The notes below the pieces were generated by a model. The model was given only the letters and a program-made list of their open reading frames with translations, had not been told where the DNA came from and ran no database searches. The position numbers and the translations under genes were made by a program. From NCBI RefSeq assembly GCF_900177815.1, contig NZ_FXAZ01000002.1, positions 434,001 to 498,000 on the forward strand: a DNA stretch of 64,000 nucleotides. Reading direction: 5' to 3'. Below, piece after piece: positions 36,616 through 45,600 of this stretch (positions are counted from its first letter, which is position 1; each line of letters starts with the position of its first letter). This DNA is from Paenibacillus aquistagni (GTDB lineage: Bacteria > Bacillota > Bacilli > Paenibacillales > Paenibacillaceae).

Positions 36616-36875
36616 ACGCCGCACCATTGACGATTCACGTCTAAGGCGTCTTCACGCCCACAGTGCAGCCGAGTGTCTACCATGATAGAGGTACAGTAGA
36701 CATGACCTGTTAAGCCTATGGCTAGTATTCACCGATAATTTCTATAGAAACGTTGAACAACGCGTGGATGCCATTGGGAACCATCGCAGGCTTACTGCTT
36801 TCCATAGGAAGCCGGCTAAGGGAGTTCACGTCATCATCGTTAGCTCAGCAACATTCGTTCATGAGCATGAGCGGC
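36616..36875 (-). promoter_or_regulatory. Structured leader RNA candidate (EAR-like position)
   Basis: Gene-free stretch between BY-kinase and flippase. On the minus strand it can form many helices: GGCGT/ACGCC (36645-36658), TGTCTAC/GTAGACA (36674-36702), CGTTG/CAACG (36751-36762) and the abutting palindrome TTTCTATAGAAA (36739-36750). CCTATGG (36802-36808) is exactly complementary to CCATAGG (36715-36721), a possible pseudoknot. In B. subtilis the EAR antitermination RNA lies between epsB and epsC, the same position in the gene order. I could not compare the sequence with the EAR model, so the identity is a hypothesis. Confidence 0.4.
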
Positions 36876-37556
36876 TTAATAGTAGCCGTTTAGAACGAGC
36901 CTATTGCGTTCTCGCTTCTGATTGAGCACAACCCCCAGCACGTTGTTTTTGATCTGCTCAAGCTGAATCTTGGTCTTTAAGATCATGTGGGACTTGGTCT
37001 TCTCAGCCCTTGCGACGAGAATCACCCCGTCGCTCTTCGCACTGACAAGCTTCGCATCCGTTAGAACAAGTGCAGGAGGAACATCAAACAAAATAATGTC
37101 ATAATGCTGCTTCAATTCCTCTATCAGCTCATCAAAGTGATCCGAGGAGAGCAGCTCTGCAGGATGCTTCGGAATCGTACCTGCAACAATAAAATGCAGA
37201 TTGGGAATATGCGTCTTGCGAATAGCCTCGCCCCACTGACATTCCTTGAGCAGAATCTGAGACAAGCCATTGGCAGGGTTGCTGTCAAAAATATGATGAA
37301 TCCTAGGACGGTGCAGATCGGCATCAATGAGCAGAACACGCTTTTGGTCTCTTGCATATGTAATAGCCAGATTGACCGCTATCGTCGTCTTCCCTTCCTT
37401 CGGAATCGAGGAGGTAACGGTAATGACCTGCACATGCTGCGGCTGCTCCTGCGCATATTGGATATGTGTGCGGAGCGCTCGAAACGACTCGGCAACGGGG
37501 GAATAGGGATTGATCTCGCTTATAAGCTCCGACTTATTGCTGTGACGTCTGAACAT
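36876..37556 (-). CDS. BY-type tyrosine kinase (CpsD/CapB/EpsB family)
   Basis: A 226-residue cytoplasmic kinase that needs the neighbouring membrane adaptor to be active and controls polymer length or export. It has Walker A TSSIPKEGKTTIAVNLA near residue 55, Walker A' VLLIDADLHRP near residue 80, Walker B DIILFDVPP near residue 160, and ends in the short C-terminal tyrosine tail NGYY, shorter than the tyrosine clusters of many relatives. The start chosen has GGAGG eight bases upstream; codons further upstream lie inside the adaptor gene, which it overlaps by 23 bases. Structured noncoding sequence follows. Confidence 0.92.
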   Translation of the reverse strand: MFRRHSNKSELISEINPYSPVAESFRALRTHIQYAQEQPQHVQVITVTSSIPKEGKTTIAVNLAITYARDQKRVLLIDADLHRPRIHHIFDSNPANGLSQILLKECQWGEAIRKTHIPNLHFIVAGTIPKHPAELLSSDHFDELIEELKQHYDIILFDVPPALVLTDAKLVSAKSDGVILVARAEKTKSHMILKTKIQLEQIKNNVLGVVLNQKRERNRLVLNGYY

Positions 37557-38304
37557 GAGCATTACCTCCAATAGGGGCAGAATTCGATGAGTTGCTTAGC
37601 TTATTTTTGGAAACTTTATAGTCCTTGCGCTTCACTCGATGAACAACCGCTATAGTCGTCAAGCCGAGCAGCTGCTCAAGCTCCTCTTCGGTCTTGATGG
37701 ATTCATCAAAGTATTCCATAAGAAATATGATGCCAAGGCCGATCATGAACGCGAGCACAGACGCAATGATGATATTGATCTCAGGAACCGGCTTAATCGG
37801 ACTCTTGGACAGTGTCGGATCGGCATAAGAGAGCACCGTCACATTTTCCATCTGAATCAGATTGGGGACTTTCGTGATAAAGACATTGGTCACCGCATTA
37901 GCCAGCTCTGCGGCTCTCTGATAGGAAGAATCCTGTGCCGTAATGACCATTACTTGTGTTTGGTTGATGGAACTGACTTGGATTTGATTCAGCAATTGAT
38001 CGGAGGTGAGTTGGAATTGGGGATATTTGCTCATGATGTCTTTTGTGATCCACTCCGAACGAATAAGCTCTTTGTAGGTTTGGATCAGTTGAATATTCGT
38101 GTTTAAGTCATTGAGCGTGATATTCGTTTCACCTTCAACAACTCTCGTCTTATTAACAAAGATCTTGGTAGAAGCTTGATATTCAGGCACCAACACTTGA
38201 TAGCTATAGTAGGCTGCGAAGGATATCGCAATCACAAGCGTAATCAACAGCACCCATTTTCTTCTCCAGATTGTATGCAGGATTTGCCTTAAATCTAATT
38301 CCAC
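37534..38304 (-). CDS. Wzz-like chain-length regulator / kinase adaptor
   Basis: A 256-residue membrane protein with N- and C-terminal transmembrane segments (about 19-39 and 180-200) around an extracytoplasmic domain. It has the Wzz signature MELDLRQILHTIWRRKWVLL, and PTLSKSPIKPVPEINIIIASVLAFMIGLGIIF before the second segment. The cytoplasmic tail activates the BY-kinase encoded next. Together with that kinase and the phosphatase upstream it forms the standard phosphoregulation module of Gram-positive capsule loci. Confidence 0.92.
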   Translation of the reverse strand: MELDLRQILHTIWRRKWVLLITLVIAISFAAYYSYQVLVPEYQASTKIFVNKTRVVEGETNITLNDLNTNIQLIQTYKELIRSEWITKDIMSKYPQFQLTSDQLLNQIQVSSINQTQVMVITAQDSSYQRAAELANAVTNVFITKVPNLIQMENVTVLSYADPTLSKSPIKPVPEINIIIASVLAFMIGLGIIFLMEYFDESIKTEEELEQLLGLTTIAVVHRVKRKDYKVSKNKLSNSSNSAPIGGNAHVQTSQQ

Positions 38305-38330
38305 ATTAAATCCCCCTTGGTCAATTTGAT

Positions 38331-39089
38331 CTATGATTGTGCGGAATGGACAAGTCTGGAATGTTGGGTTGAGTCAATCTCATGCCCCTCGGCAATGTGC
38401 CGAGCATGGCGTGCCAACTGTATCGTATACTCCTCCCCCATGATGCGCTCGATAACGTTGTAGCCGCTTAGCAGCGTGAAGCCTCGATCATAGGTTCCAT
38501 GAGCATCGGAAGCTACAACATGTATAGATCGTTGCTTGCATAGGTGGATCGCGCATCTTTTGATCTTCTGCCCATACTGGCCAAGCAGAGAGGAGGCATT
38601 CACTTGCAGTAGAATTCCTTTTTGAATAAGAAGATGGGCAAGTTCTTTGTTGGTCATGATGGAATGGTTGCGTTCAGGATGAGCTATGATGATGCGTTGA
38701 TTGTGCTTGTGAACAAACTGGACAAAGTCCCAAAAATAAGAAGGAAGTCCGGAAGAAGGGAGTTCGACAAGGAGGTATGGACTATCGCCTAAGGTTTGCC
38801 ACTCATGGTCGCGATGCTGCTGAACATATTTGGGTGTGAGCCTGAGCTCTTGCCCGGGAAGAATCTCGACATCCAATTGCTGCCGTGTAAGCTCTTCATT
38901 AAGCTCGCTTACCGAATTCAGGATAAGCTCCCTCGGATTATGATAGGTATGGACCGAATGATGAGGTGTAGCAATGATCTTCTGAATGCCAAGCCGTGCT
39001 GCTTCTTCTGCCATATGAATGGAATCTGCCAGTGACCTAGCGCCATCGTCGACTCCATGCAGGATATGGCAGTGAATATCAATGAACAT
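38331..39089 (-). CDS. PHP-type manganese-dependent tyrosine phosphatase (CpsB/YwqE family)
   Basis: Removes phosphate from the BY-kinase and so reverses its signal, 252 residues. The metal-binding PHP motifs are DIHCHILHGVDDGA at the N-terminus, ATPHHSVHTY near residue 40, IIAHPERNH near residue 135 and ASDAHGTYDRG near residue 190. The long frame from 39179 has no ribosome-binding site, while the ATG at 39089 has AGGAGG nine bases upstream. It is the first gene of the exopolysaccharide operon and follows 400 bases of regulatory DNA. Confidence 0.94.
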   Translation of the reverse strand: MFIDIHCHILHGVDDGARSLADSIHMAEEAARLGIQKIIATPHHSVHTYHNPRELILNSVSELNEELTRQQLDVEILPGQELRLTPKYVQQHRDHEWQTLGDSPYLLVELPSSGLPSYFWDFVQFVHKHNQRIIIAHPERNHSIMTNKELAHLLIQKGILLQVNASSLLGQYGQKIKRCAIHLCKQRSIHVVASDAHGTYDRGFTLLSGYNVIERIMGEEYTIQLARHARHIAEGHEIDSTQHSRLVHSAQS

Positions 39090-39490
39090 GCAAGAAGGCC
39101 TCCTGCCCAGAAAGTGAGGTGCGCTTTTCACAAATTTGTAGTAAAATGAAAAATAATAACGTTGATCGACTAGATACATTTTGTATCTATTTTGTAAATA
39201 GAAAAACCTTTCTCCTCATCACTCTTAATACTTCAATCGTGAATGACTTCAAGGAAAAAAATATAATCTAGATCCTCTCTCATAAATGAGTGCTGTAACG
39301 TGCTATTTAGGCTTGTACTGGCCTGCAAACTGCAAACCTATCTTTATAGAGGAATAGCGATTTTTTGCACATGTTGTTGTTACAATATGTATCATGAATT
39401 TTATTTTAGTCTAAGATACAAAATGTATCTTGTCAATCTCTTTTTGCAACCATTTGAGAATATGAACCGCTGAAGGAGGATCTATTCAGC
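39090..39490. promoter_or_regulatory. Divergent control region with repeated palindromic operators
   Basis: About 400 bases between the exopolysaccharide operon and the XRE regulator, rich in A+T. It holds three copies of a palindrome of the form RATACA-N3-TGTATC: AGATACA-TTT-TGTATCT at 39172-39188, a degenerate GTTACA-ATA-TGTATCA at 39379-39394, and AAGATACA-AAA-TGTATCTT at 39413-39431. A separate perfect palindrome CTATTT-TGT-AAATAG overlaps the first at 39187-39201. One site is near the operon side and two are near the regulator gene, as expected for an autoregulated repressor. Neither promoter could be assigned with confidence. Confidence 0.7.
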
Positions 39491-39859
39491 ATGAATACAG
39501 GTGACAGAATCGCATTACTACGAGAATCCTTGGGATGGACTCAGGAAGAATTGGCCCTGAAGCTAGGCATTACAAGGGCTGCCCTATCTCACTATGAAAA
39601 AAATCGAAGAAATCCTGACTTCGAAACGATGACAGAACTTGCTAACCTCTTCGACGTATCCATAGATTATTTAGTTGGCCGCACCTCAGCTGTTAACGGT
39701 AGCCCCACAAAAGAAATCGAGCAATTTGCTGATCAGCTGGAGCTATCTGATGATGAACTGCTGAAGAAGTTCCAGTTGTCTATCGATGGCCGCCCGTTGA
39801 CTTCAGAAGAAACTCGCCGATTCATTGCCTTTGTCAGAGCGGAACGGAATATGATGTAA
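39491..39859 (+). CDS. XRE/Cro-CI family transcriptional regulator
   Basis: A 122-residue DNA-binding protein. The helix-turn-helix covers about residues 6-61 (ALLRESLGWTQEELALKLGITRAALSHYEKNRRNPDF), and a C-terminal acidic helical part (EQFADQLELSDDELLKKFQLSIDGRPL) resembles the tail of SinR/Xre-like regulators. AAGGAGG eight bases before the ATG is strong. It is divergent from the exopolysaccharide operon, and the region between them carries three related palindromes, so it very probably regulates that operon and itself. Whether it represses or activates cannot be told. Confidence 0.9.
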   Translation: MNTGDRIALLRESLGWTQEELALKLGITRAALSHYEKNRRNPDFETMTELANLFDVSIDYLVGRTSAVNGSPTKEIEQFADQLELSDDELLKKFQLSIDGRPLTSEETRRFIAFVRAERNMM

Positions 39860-39869
39860 TACGACAAAC

Positions 39870-39936
39870 AGCCCCCTAAGGCACTAATCGAAGATCAGCG
39901 ACAACGCTTCGATCGGCCTCGTGGGGGCTCATTTTT
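39870..39936 (+). terminator. Intrinsic terminator of the XRE regulator gene
   Basis: Long imperfect hairpin closed by AGCCCCC/GGGGGCT with an inner CGAAG/CTTCG stem, followed by CATTTTT. It also faces the small convergent gene ending at 39973. Confidence 0.75.
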
Positions 39937-39972
39937 CAATTCATTATTTACGCTTCTACCACACCATCTATG

Positions 39973-40179
39973 TTATGTGTTCTTGCCAGGATGCTCATTT
40001 GGAAATAGGTGTCTTAGGTCATCAGGCACTTTCTCAAGGGGGATGTCTAGATGCTCTAATATATCTCGGATGTCTAACACAACTTGAGATGCTACATGAC
40101 TTGTCTCAACTTCCTCAGCTTTAAAAGTATTCACAGTAACCGAATCCCTTTTTCTCATGATTTTCCATCCAACTCCCAT
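39973..40179 (-). CDS. Small hypothetical protein
   Basis: A 68-residue frame, or 61 residues from a second ATG (MRKRDSVTVNTF), that I do not recognise. The middle looks like a short amphipathic helix (VASQVVLDIRDILEHLD), and there is no membrane segment or cysteine pattern. Ribosome-binding sites are weak for both starts. It is kept because the amino-acid make-up looks natural and no better gene occupies the place between two well-supported neighbours. It is convergent with the XRE regulator. Confidence 0.4.
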   Translation of the reverse strand: MGVGWKIMRKRDSVTVNTFKAEEVETSHVASQVVLDIRDILEHLDIPLEKVPDDLRHLFPNEHPGKNT

Positions 40180-40334
40180 ATATTAACTCAAGCTGTTAAT
40201 ATTCGCTAGCACCTGATTATTTTAATTATACACAATCAAAAATAGGTATACTGTCGGACGTTGGGGTATAGTGTGAACCATTTTTATACTATTTTTGTCG
40301 AAAGTTGAAAGATAATGATCTTTTCATGTCATTT

Positions 40335-41609
40335 TCAAGTTGTTTTCTCCATTTTCATATTCTTCTGTAAATAGGAATGAAGTAGGAAACTTGCAACTGC
40401 TGCAATTGAAATAATAATAGACATCTTAACAACCGAGTGCAGCCCTCCGATGTCGTATGCCATCCCCAGGAAAAAGGGACCCATCATGCGTCCTACAGAG
40501 CTGATTCCACCCGCTACTCCCATATAGAATGGAGCTTGGCGCCCTGTGTGTGCGGCAAGAAAGGCTGGGACGGCTGGAGATACAAGCATTTCCCCTAATG
40601 TCGCAATGATCATGGCCACCATAAACCCAGCATAGTTCGGCATAAAGAAGATCCACACATACGCTGCGCCGTACAGCAACGCGCTCCAGCTCAACTGCGA
40701 GGTTGCTTGCTTCGATATCGTCCGCTTCATCCATTCGGTTATAGGCTGGCCTAGAAAAATAAAAATGCCGTTAAGCGTCCACAGCCAGCTGTACATCTTC
40801 ATCTGCATGCCTTGATCCGTAATATGCGGAGCTACGCCTGCTCCCCACATGGAATTGGCAAGCCAGATGAACATAGCGCCAATCGACAAGAATAAGTACA
40901 ATCTTACCTGCCGCAGCTGATCCCACAGCGTAAGCGTTGGCAAAGCCCCTCTTGTTGGAATATGCTCCTGCTGCTCTCTTGCTGCAGCACTCTCCTCTTT
41001 CGTCTGCACTACGGCCCCCATGCTGTCTTTCATCTGGCGAAGATAGTAGTAGAAAAAGATTGAAAAAGCTCCTGAGGTTCCTGCATTCAGCAAGAACGTA
41101 AGGTTAAAGGAGATATCCGCGAGCACGCCGCTTAACGCCGTTCCCAAAGCAACCCCGATATTATTGGCGACATACACGGCATTGAACAAATCATCACGCT
41201 GATCCGCCCATCTAAACCCAATAAACGACTGAATTGCCGGCTGAGACATATTGTTGGTAAATCCAATCAGCCCCATGGTAACGATATAGCCCCACCAGCT
41301 CGTATAAGCTGTAACGACAAGCGAGGCTTGCAGAACAGCCGTAATCGCCAGTGCGCCGATAAGCAGCTTCCTCACACCCAGCCGATAATAGAGGGAGCCT
41401 CCAGCAAATTGGCCGAGCACGCCGCCCATCATTTGAATCATGATGACGAATCCTGCTTCGGATAGCGAGCGGCCTAGCTGCTGATGCACAAAAATTGTCG
41501 TAAGCGGCCACATTAGGGCAGCACCTGCTGAATTGATCATGCTGGCCCATATAAATACGTTCATTTCCTTTGTTCGACTGCGGAAAATATTCCATGTGGA
41601 ATGACTCAT
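40335..41609 (-). CDS. Major facilitator superfamily transporter
   Basis: A 424-residue protein with twelve predicted membrane helices and a central cytoplasmic loop (about residues 200-230, QTKEESAAAREQQEHIPTRG). The RLGVRKLLIGA segment after helix 2 corresponds to the MFS motif A loop. The family resembles drug-efflux permeases. The ATG at 41609 is chosen over a GTG three codons earlier. It has its own promoter (TTGCTA, 18-base spacer, TATAAT) at 41672-41701 and is divergent from a GyrI-like ligand-binding protein, which suggests efflux of, or resistance to, a small hydrophobic molecule. Confidence 0.88.
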   Translation of the reverse strand: MSHSTWNIFRSRTKEMNVFIWASMINSAGAALMWPLTTIFVHQQLGRSLSEAGFVIMIQMMGGVLGQFAGGSLYYRLGVRKLLIGALAITAVLQASLVVTAYTSWWGYIVTMGLIGFTNNMSQPAIQSFIGFRWADQRDDLFNAVYVANNIGVALGTALSGVLADISFNLTFLLNAGTSGAFSIFFYYYLRQMKDSMGAVVQTKEESAAAREQQEHIPTRGALPTLTLWDQLRQVRLYLFLSIGAMFIWLANSMWGAGVAPHITDQGMQMKMYSWLWTLNGIFIFLGQPITEWMKRTISKQATSQLSWSALLYGAAYVWIFFMPNYAGFMVAMIIATLGEMLVSPAVPAFLAAHTGRQAPFYMGVAGGISSVGRMMGPFFLGMAYDIGGLHSVVKMSIIISIAAVASFLLHSYLQKNMKMEKTT

Positions 41610-41671
41610 GCTGATCACCGTCTGACTGAATAATAGGTTTTGAAGTTATCCCAATCTAGAATTACAAACAC

Positions 41672-41701
41672 ATTATAAGCCCTCGCATAAGACTCTAGCA
41701 A
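41672..41701 (-). promoter_or_regulatory. Promoter of the MFS transporter gene
   Basis: -35 TTGCTA (41696-41701), 18-base spacer, perfect -10 TATAAT (41672-41677) on the minus strand. The remaining 290 bases of this divergent gap show no other clear signal. Confidence 0.6.
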
Positions 41702-41991
41702 ATCTTGACAGACTTGTTCATTGTAATAGCTGCTTACAAGCTCAGCCAGCCTTGAACATTGTATTCATTCAAGAAAATCATACAGGAATTTGGCCTTGCT
41801 TGGCGAACAACTACAGTGAAGATGATTCGTTCCTAATGCTACAGATCCTCATTCATCTTCTAGCGTGCTTCCAATGTGATGCTGCACAACCCTTGATCTT
41901 GTCTTGCCATAGGTGTTACTCCAACGATCAGCATCCAATTCTTGAAGCACGTACTGAGCAAACAATATCCTAATATGGAGGTTGTGTATCG

Positions 41992-42492
41992 ATGGCTAAC
42001 ATTATCAAGGTGTATCAGGAGTCACTGCCCGAGTTGCGCTTTATCGGCAAACGCTATACGAATGAAGACAGAGATGCAAGCGGATCCTATGGTGAAAAGT
42101 GGGGGCAGTGGTTCCAAGAAGGCTGGTTTTCTCCTCTACTGGCATTGACTGAAGGCGCGCAGACGGAGCCTGATTATATTGGCTTAATGCGTTGTGTAGA
42201 TGATCACTTCGAATATTGGATTGGAATCTTCAGCAGTAAAGAGCATGAGGCGCCTGAAGGCTATGGCATGGTGGATCTTCCTGCCGGAACAGCCGGAATC
42301 GCTTGGATTAAGGGTCGGGATGATACAGGGGAAATCTATCGATTGCATAATGAATGCACCGCTGCGATCGAAGAAAAGGGGTGGACGATCGCGCCAAACA
42401 CCTGGTTCTTTGAGCGCTACAGCCATTCTAGATTTACACCCGATGAAGAAGGCGAAGTCATTCTTGATTACGGCATGTACTTGACGGAATAG
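41992..42492 (+). CDS. GyrI-like effector-binding domain protein
   Basis: A 166-residue stand-alone GyrI/AraC-effector-binding domain, without a DNA-binding part. Seen features are the LPELRFIGKRYTN N-terminal strand, the duplicated SHS2-type pattern, FEYWIGIFSSKEHEAPEGYGMVDLPAGTAGIAWIKG near residue 75 and the closing GWTIAPNTWFFERYSHSRFTPDEEGEVILDYGMYL. Such proteins bind or hydrolyse hydrophobic drugs and toxins. GGAGG lies ten bases before the ATG. The divergent MFS gene may export the same compound. Confidence 0.85.
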   Translation: MANIIKVYQESLPELRFIGKRYTNEDRDASGSYGEKWGQWFQEGWFSPLLALTEGAQTEPDYIGLMRCVDDHFEYWIGIFSSKEHEAPEGYGMVDLPAGTAGIAWIKGRDDTGEIYRLHNECTAAIEEKGWTIAPNTWFFERYSHSRFTPDEEGEVILDYGMYLTE

Positions 42493-42548
42493 GCCATGTG
42501 AAATATGAGCAAGTGATTCCTGCATCTAGGAATCATGCCATACCTAAA

Positions 42549-42592
42549 GGGGGCTTTGGCTTCATCTACTTCCATAGACGAGGCCAAAGCCC
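42549..42592. terminator. Hairpin between convergent GyrI-like and gltB genes
   Basis: Stem GGGCTTTGGC/GCCAAAGCCC spanning the gap of two convergent genes. No good T-run is present, so termination would be weak or Rho-assisted. Confidence 0.5.
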
Positions 42593-42640
42593 TATATTGA
42601 TAAATCACGATTGCACATGATCCATGATCCTGATGCCAAA

Positions 42641-45600
42641 TTAATTGCCGCCTTCACGAAGGCTCGTTTCGAAGGCTGCCAGCAGCGCTTCCTCGCCTGC
42701 AAGGCCTTTTTCCTCTACCTTTGCAATATGCTCCAGCATACGCTTGTAGTCCTTCGGAATAACGCGTACAAAGTGCGCAAGCTCTTCATTCCATCCTGCG
42801 AGTACCTTGCGTCCCACCGTACTGTCCGTCGCCTCCGTATGCTTCTCGATCATCTGCTTCAGCTCAAGCTCTTCCATCTCATCTTCCACGCGCTCTAGAA
42901 GAACCATCTCTAGATTGCAGCGAGTGACGAACGTATTGTCTGGATCATAGATGTAGGCAATACCGCCTGACATTCCCGCTGCGAAGTTGCGTCCTGTCTT
43001 GCCCAGAATAATGATGCGTCCACCTGTCATATACTCACAGCCATGGTCGCCCACGCCTTCTACAACGGCCTTCACGCCAGAGTTGCGCACCGCAAAGCGC
43101 TCGCCCGCAATACCGCGAATGTAGGCTTCACCGCTCGTTGCGCCATAGAATGCCGTGTTGCCGATAATGATATTGTCTTCAGCAGCAAACGTTGCTTTTG
43201 GTGAAGGCTTCACGATCAGCTTGCCTCCTGATAGCCCCTTGCCCACATAGTCATTGCTGTCTCCAACAACAGAGAGCGTCATGCCGCGAGGCACAAATGC
43301 CCCGAAGCTCTGACCGGCAGAGCCGACAAAGGTGAAGGAGATGGTATCCTCAGGCAATCCCTTGGCCCCGTATTTGCGCGTCACTTCGCTGCCAAGCACC
43401 GTGCCTGTGGCGCGATTGACATTGGTAATCGGGAAGGTTCCCGCAACCAATTCCTCACGCTCCAGCGCCGCTTGCGCCGCAGGCAGCAGCTTCTGTACAT
43501 CGAGTGTCTCCTCGATGCCATGGTTCTGCTCGCGCACCTTGATGCGACCAGAGCCTTCTGGAAGCTCAGGCTGATACAGAATGCTCGAAAGGTCCAGATG
43601 CTTCGCCTTCCAGTGGCCGACCGCGTCCTTCACATTCATGCATTCTGTTCTTCCGATCATCTCATCCAGCGTGCGGAAGCCAAGCTCCGCCATAATCTCG
43701 CGCAATTCTTCAGCTACGAACTGCATAAAGTTCACCACATGCTGCGGATCACCCGTGAAGTTCTTGCGAAGCGCTGGGTTCTGAGTCGCCACGCCAACCG
43801 GACAGGTATCAAGCTGGCATACTCTCATCATGACACAGCCAACCGCTACTAGCGGAGCGGTGGAGAAGCCATACTCTTCTGCTCCAAGCAGAGCTGCAAT
43901 GGCAAGGTCGCGTCCTGTCATCATCTTGCCATCCGTCTCCAGCTTCACGCGGTCACGGAGGTTGTTGATGATCAGCGTCTGATGCGTCTCTGCAAGACCA
44001 AGCTCCCATGGCAGCCCCGCATGGCGAATAGAGCCTTGCGGCGATGCCCCTGTGCCCCCGTCATAGCCGCTGACGAGAATCGTGTCGGCACGGCCTTTGG
44101 CTACACCTGCTGCAATTGTGCCTACGCCAACCTCAGACACGAGCTTCACGTTAATTGAAGCGCTTGGGTTCGCATTCTTCAAATCATAGATCAGTTCCGC
44201 CAGATCCTCAATGGAATAGATATCATGGTGAGGCGGCGGTGAGATCAAGCCGACACCTGGTGTCGAACCGCGGACCTCTGCGACCCATGGGTACACCTTC
44301 CGTCCTGGCAGCTGACCGCCCTCTCCTGGCTTCGCCCCCTGCGCCATCTTGATCTGGATCTCTTCTGCATTCACCAGATAATGAGAGGTTACACCGAAGC
44401 GACCAGATGCTACCTGCTTGATCGCACTGCGGCGAGAGTCGCCGTTCGCATCGGTTACGAAGCGAGCAGGGTCCTCGCCACCCTCACCTGAGTTCGATTT
44501 GCCTCCGATGCGGTTCATCGCAATCGCAAGGGATTCATGCGCTTCCTTCGAGATGGAACCAAAGGACATCGCGCCTGTCTTAAAGCGTCTTACAATCGAA
44601 GCGACCGGCTCTACCTCATCGATGGAAACAGCAGGGCCAATTGGCTTCAGATCGAACATGGAGCGAAGCGTTCCATTCTGGCTGTATTCCCCTTGAACGA
44701 GCTTCGAATACTTTTTATACAAGGCATAGTTGCCTTTGCGAACAGCTTCCTGCAGCGTATGAATCGTCTGCGGGTTGAACAAATGTTCTTCACCGTTCTT
44801 GCGCCACTGATAATCGCCACCGGAATCAAGCTCAGGATCTCTTCCTTCTTGATCCGCAAATGCGCGAAAATGCTGCATCAGCGCTTCCTCCGCAACTTCC
44901 TCAAGGCCGATTCCGCCAATGCGAGACGGCGTCCAAGTGAAGTACTGATCAACGAACTCGGACTTCAAGCCAATCGCTTCGAAGATCTGTGCTCCGCGAT
45001 ACGATTGGATCGTGGAAATTCCCATCTTGGATAGAATCTTCACAACGCCCTTCGTTGCAGCCTTGATATAGTTCTTCACAGCCTTCTCATGCGTAACACC
45101 ACGCAGCATGCCTTGGCGAATCATATCATCAAGCGTCTCAAATACGAGATACGGATTGACCACGTTCACGCCGTACCCAAGCAGCAGTGCGTAATGATGA
45201 ACTTCACGCGGCTCGCCGGATTCCAGCAGCAGCGCTACCTTCGTACGTGTGCCTTGGCGAACCAAGTGATGGTGCAAGCTTGATACGGCAAGCAAAGCTG
45301 GAATCGCTGCATTCTCAGCATCGATGCCGCGGTCTGACAAAATAATAATGTTATGGCCTTTGCTGATCACGCGGTCAGCGGCCTCGCACATGGTCTCGAT
45401 CGCTGCCTTCAAGCCGCCAGCGCCTTCTTGGGCCAAGAACAAGGTCGGTATCGTAATCGCCTTGAAGCCTGGACGGCGAATATGGCGAAGCTTCGCAAAT
45501 TCCTCATTGCTTAGGAACGGTGTCGAGAGCTTAATATGGCGGCAGCTCTCCGGCTCTGGCACAAGCAGATTGCGCTCTGGCCCGATCGTGGTCTCCGTTG

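Noticed and set aside
36520-36627. N-terminal 36-codon extension of the flippase
   Set aside because: It runs through the terminator-like hairpin and lacks homology; the ATG at 36519 has a proper ribosome-binding site.
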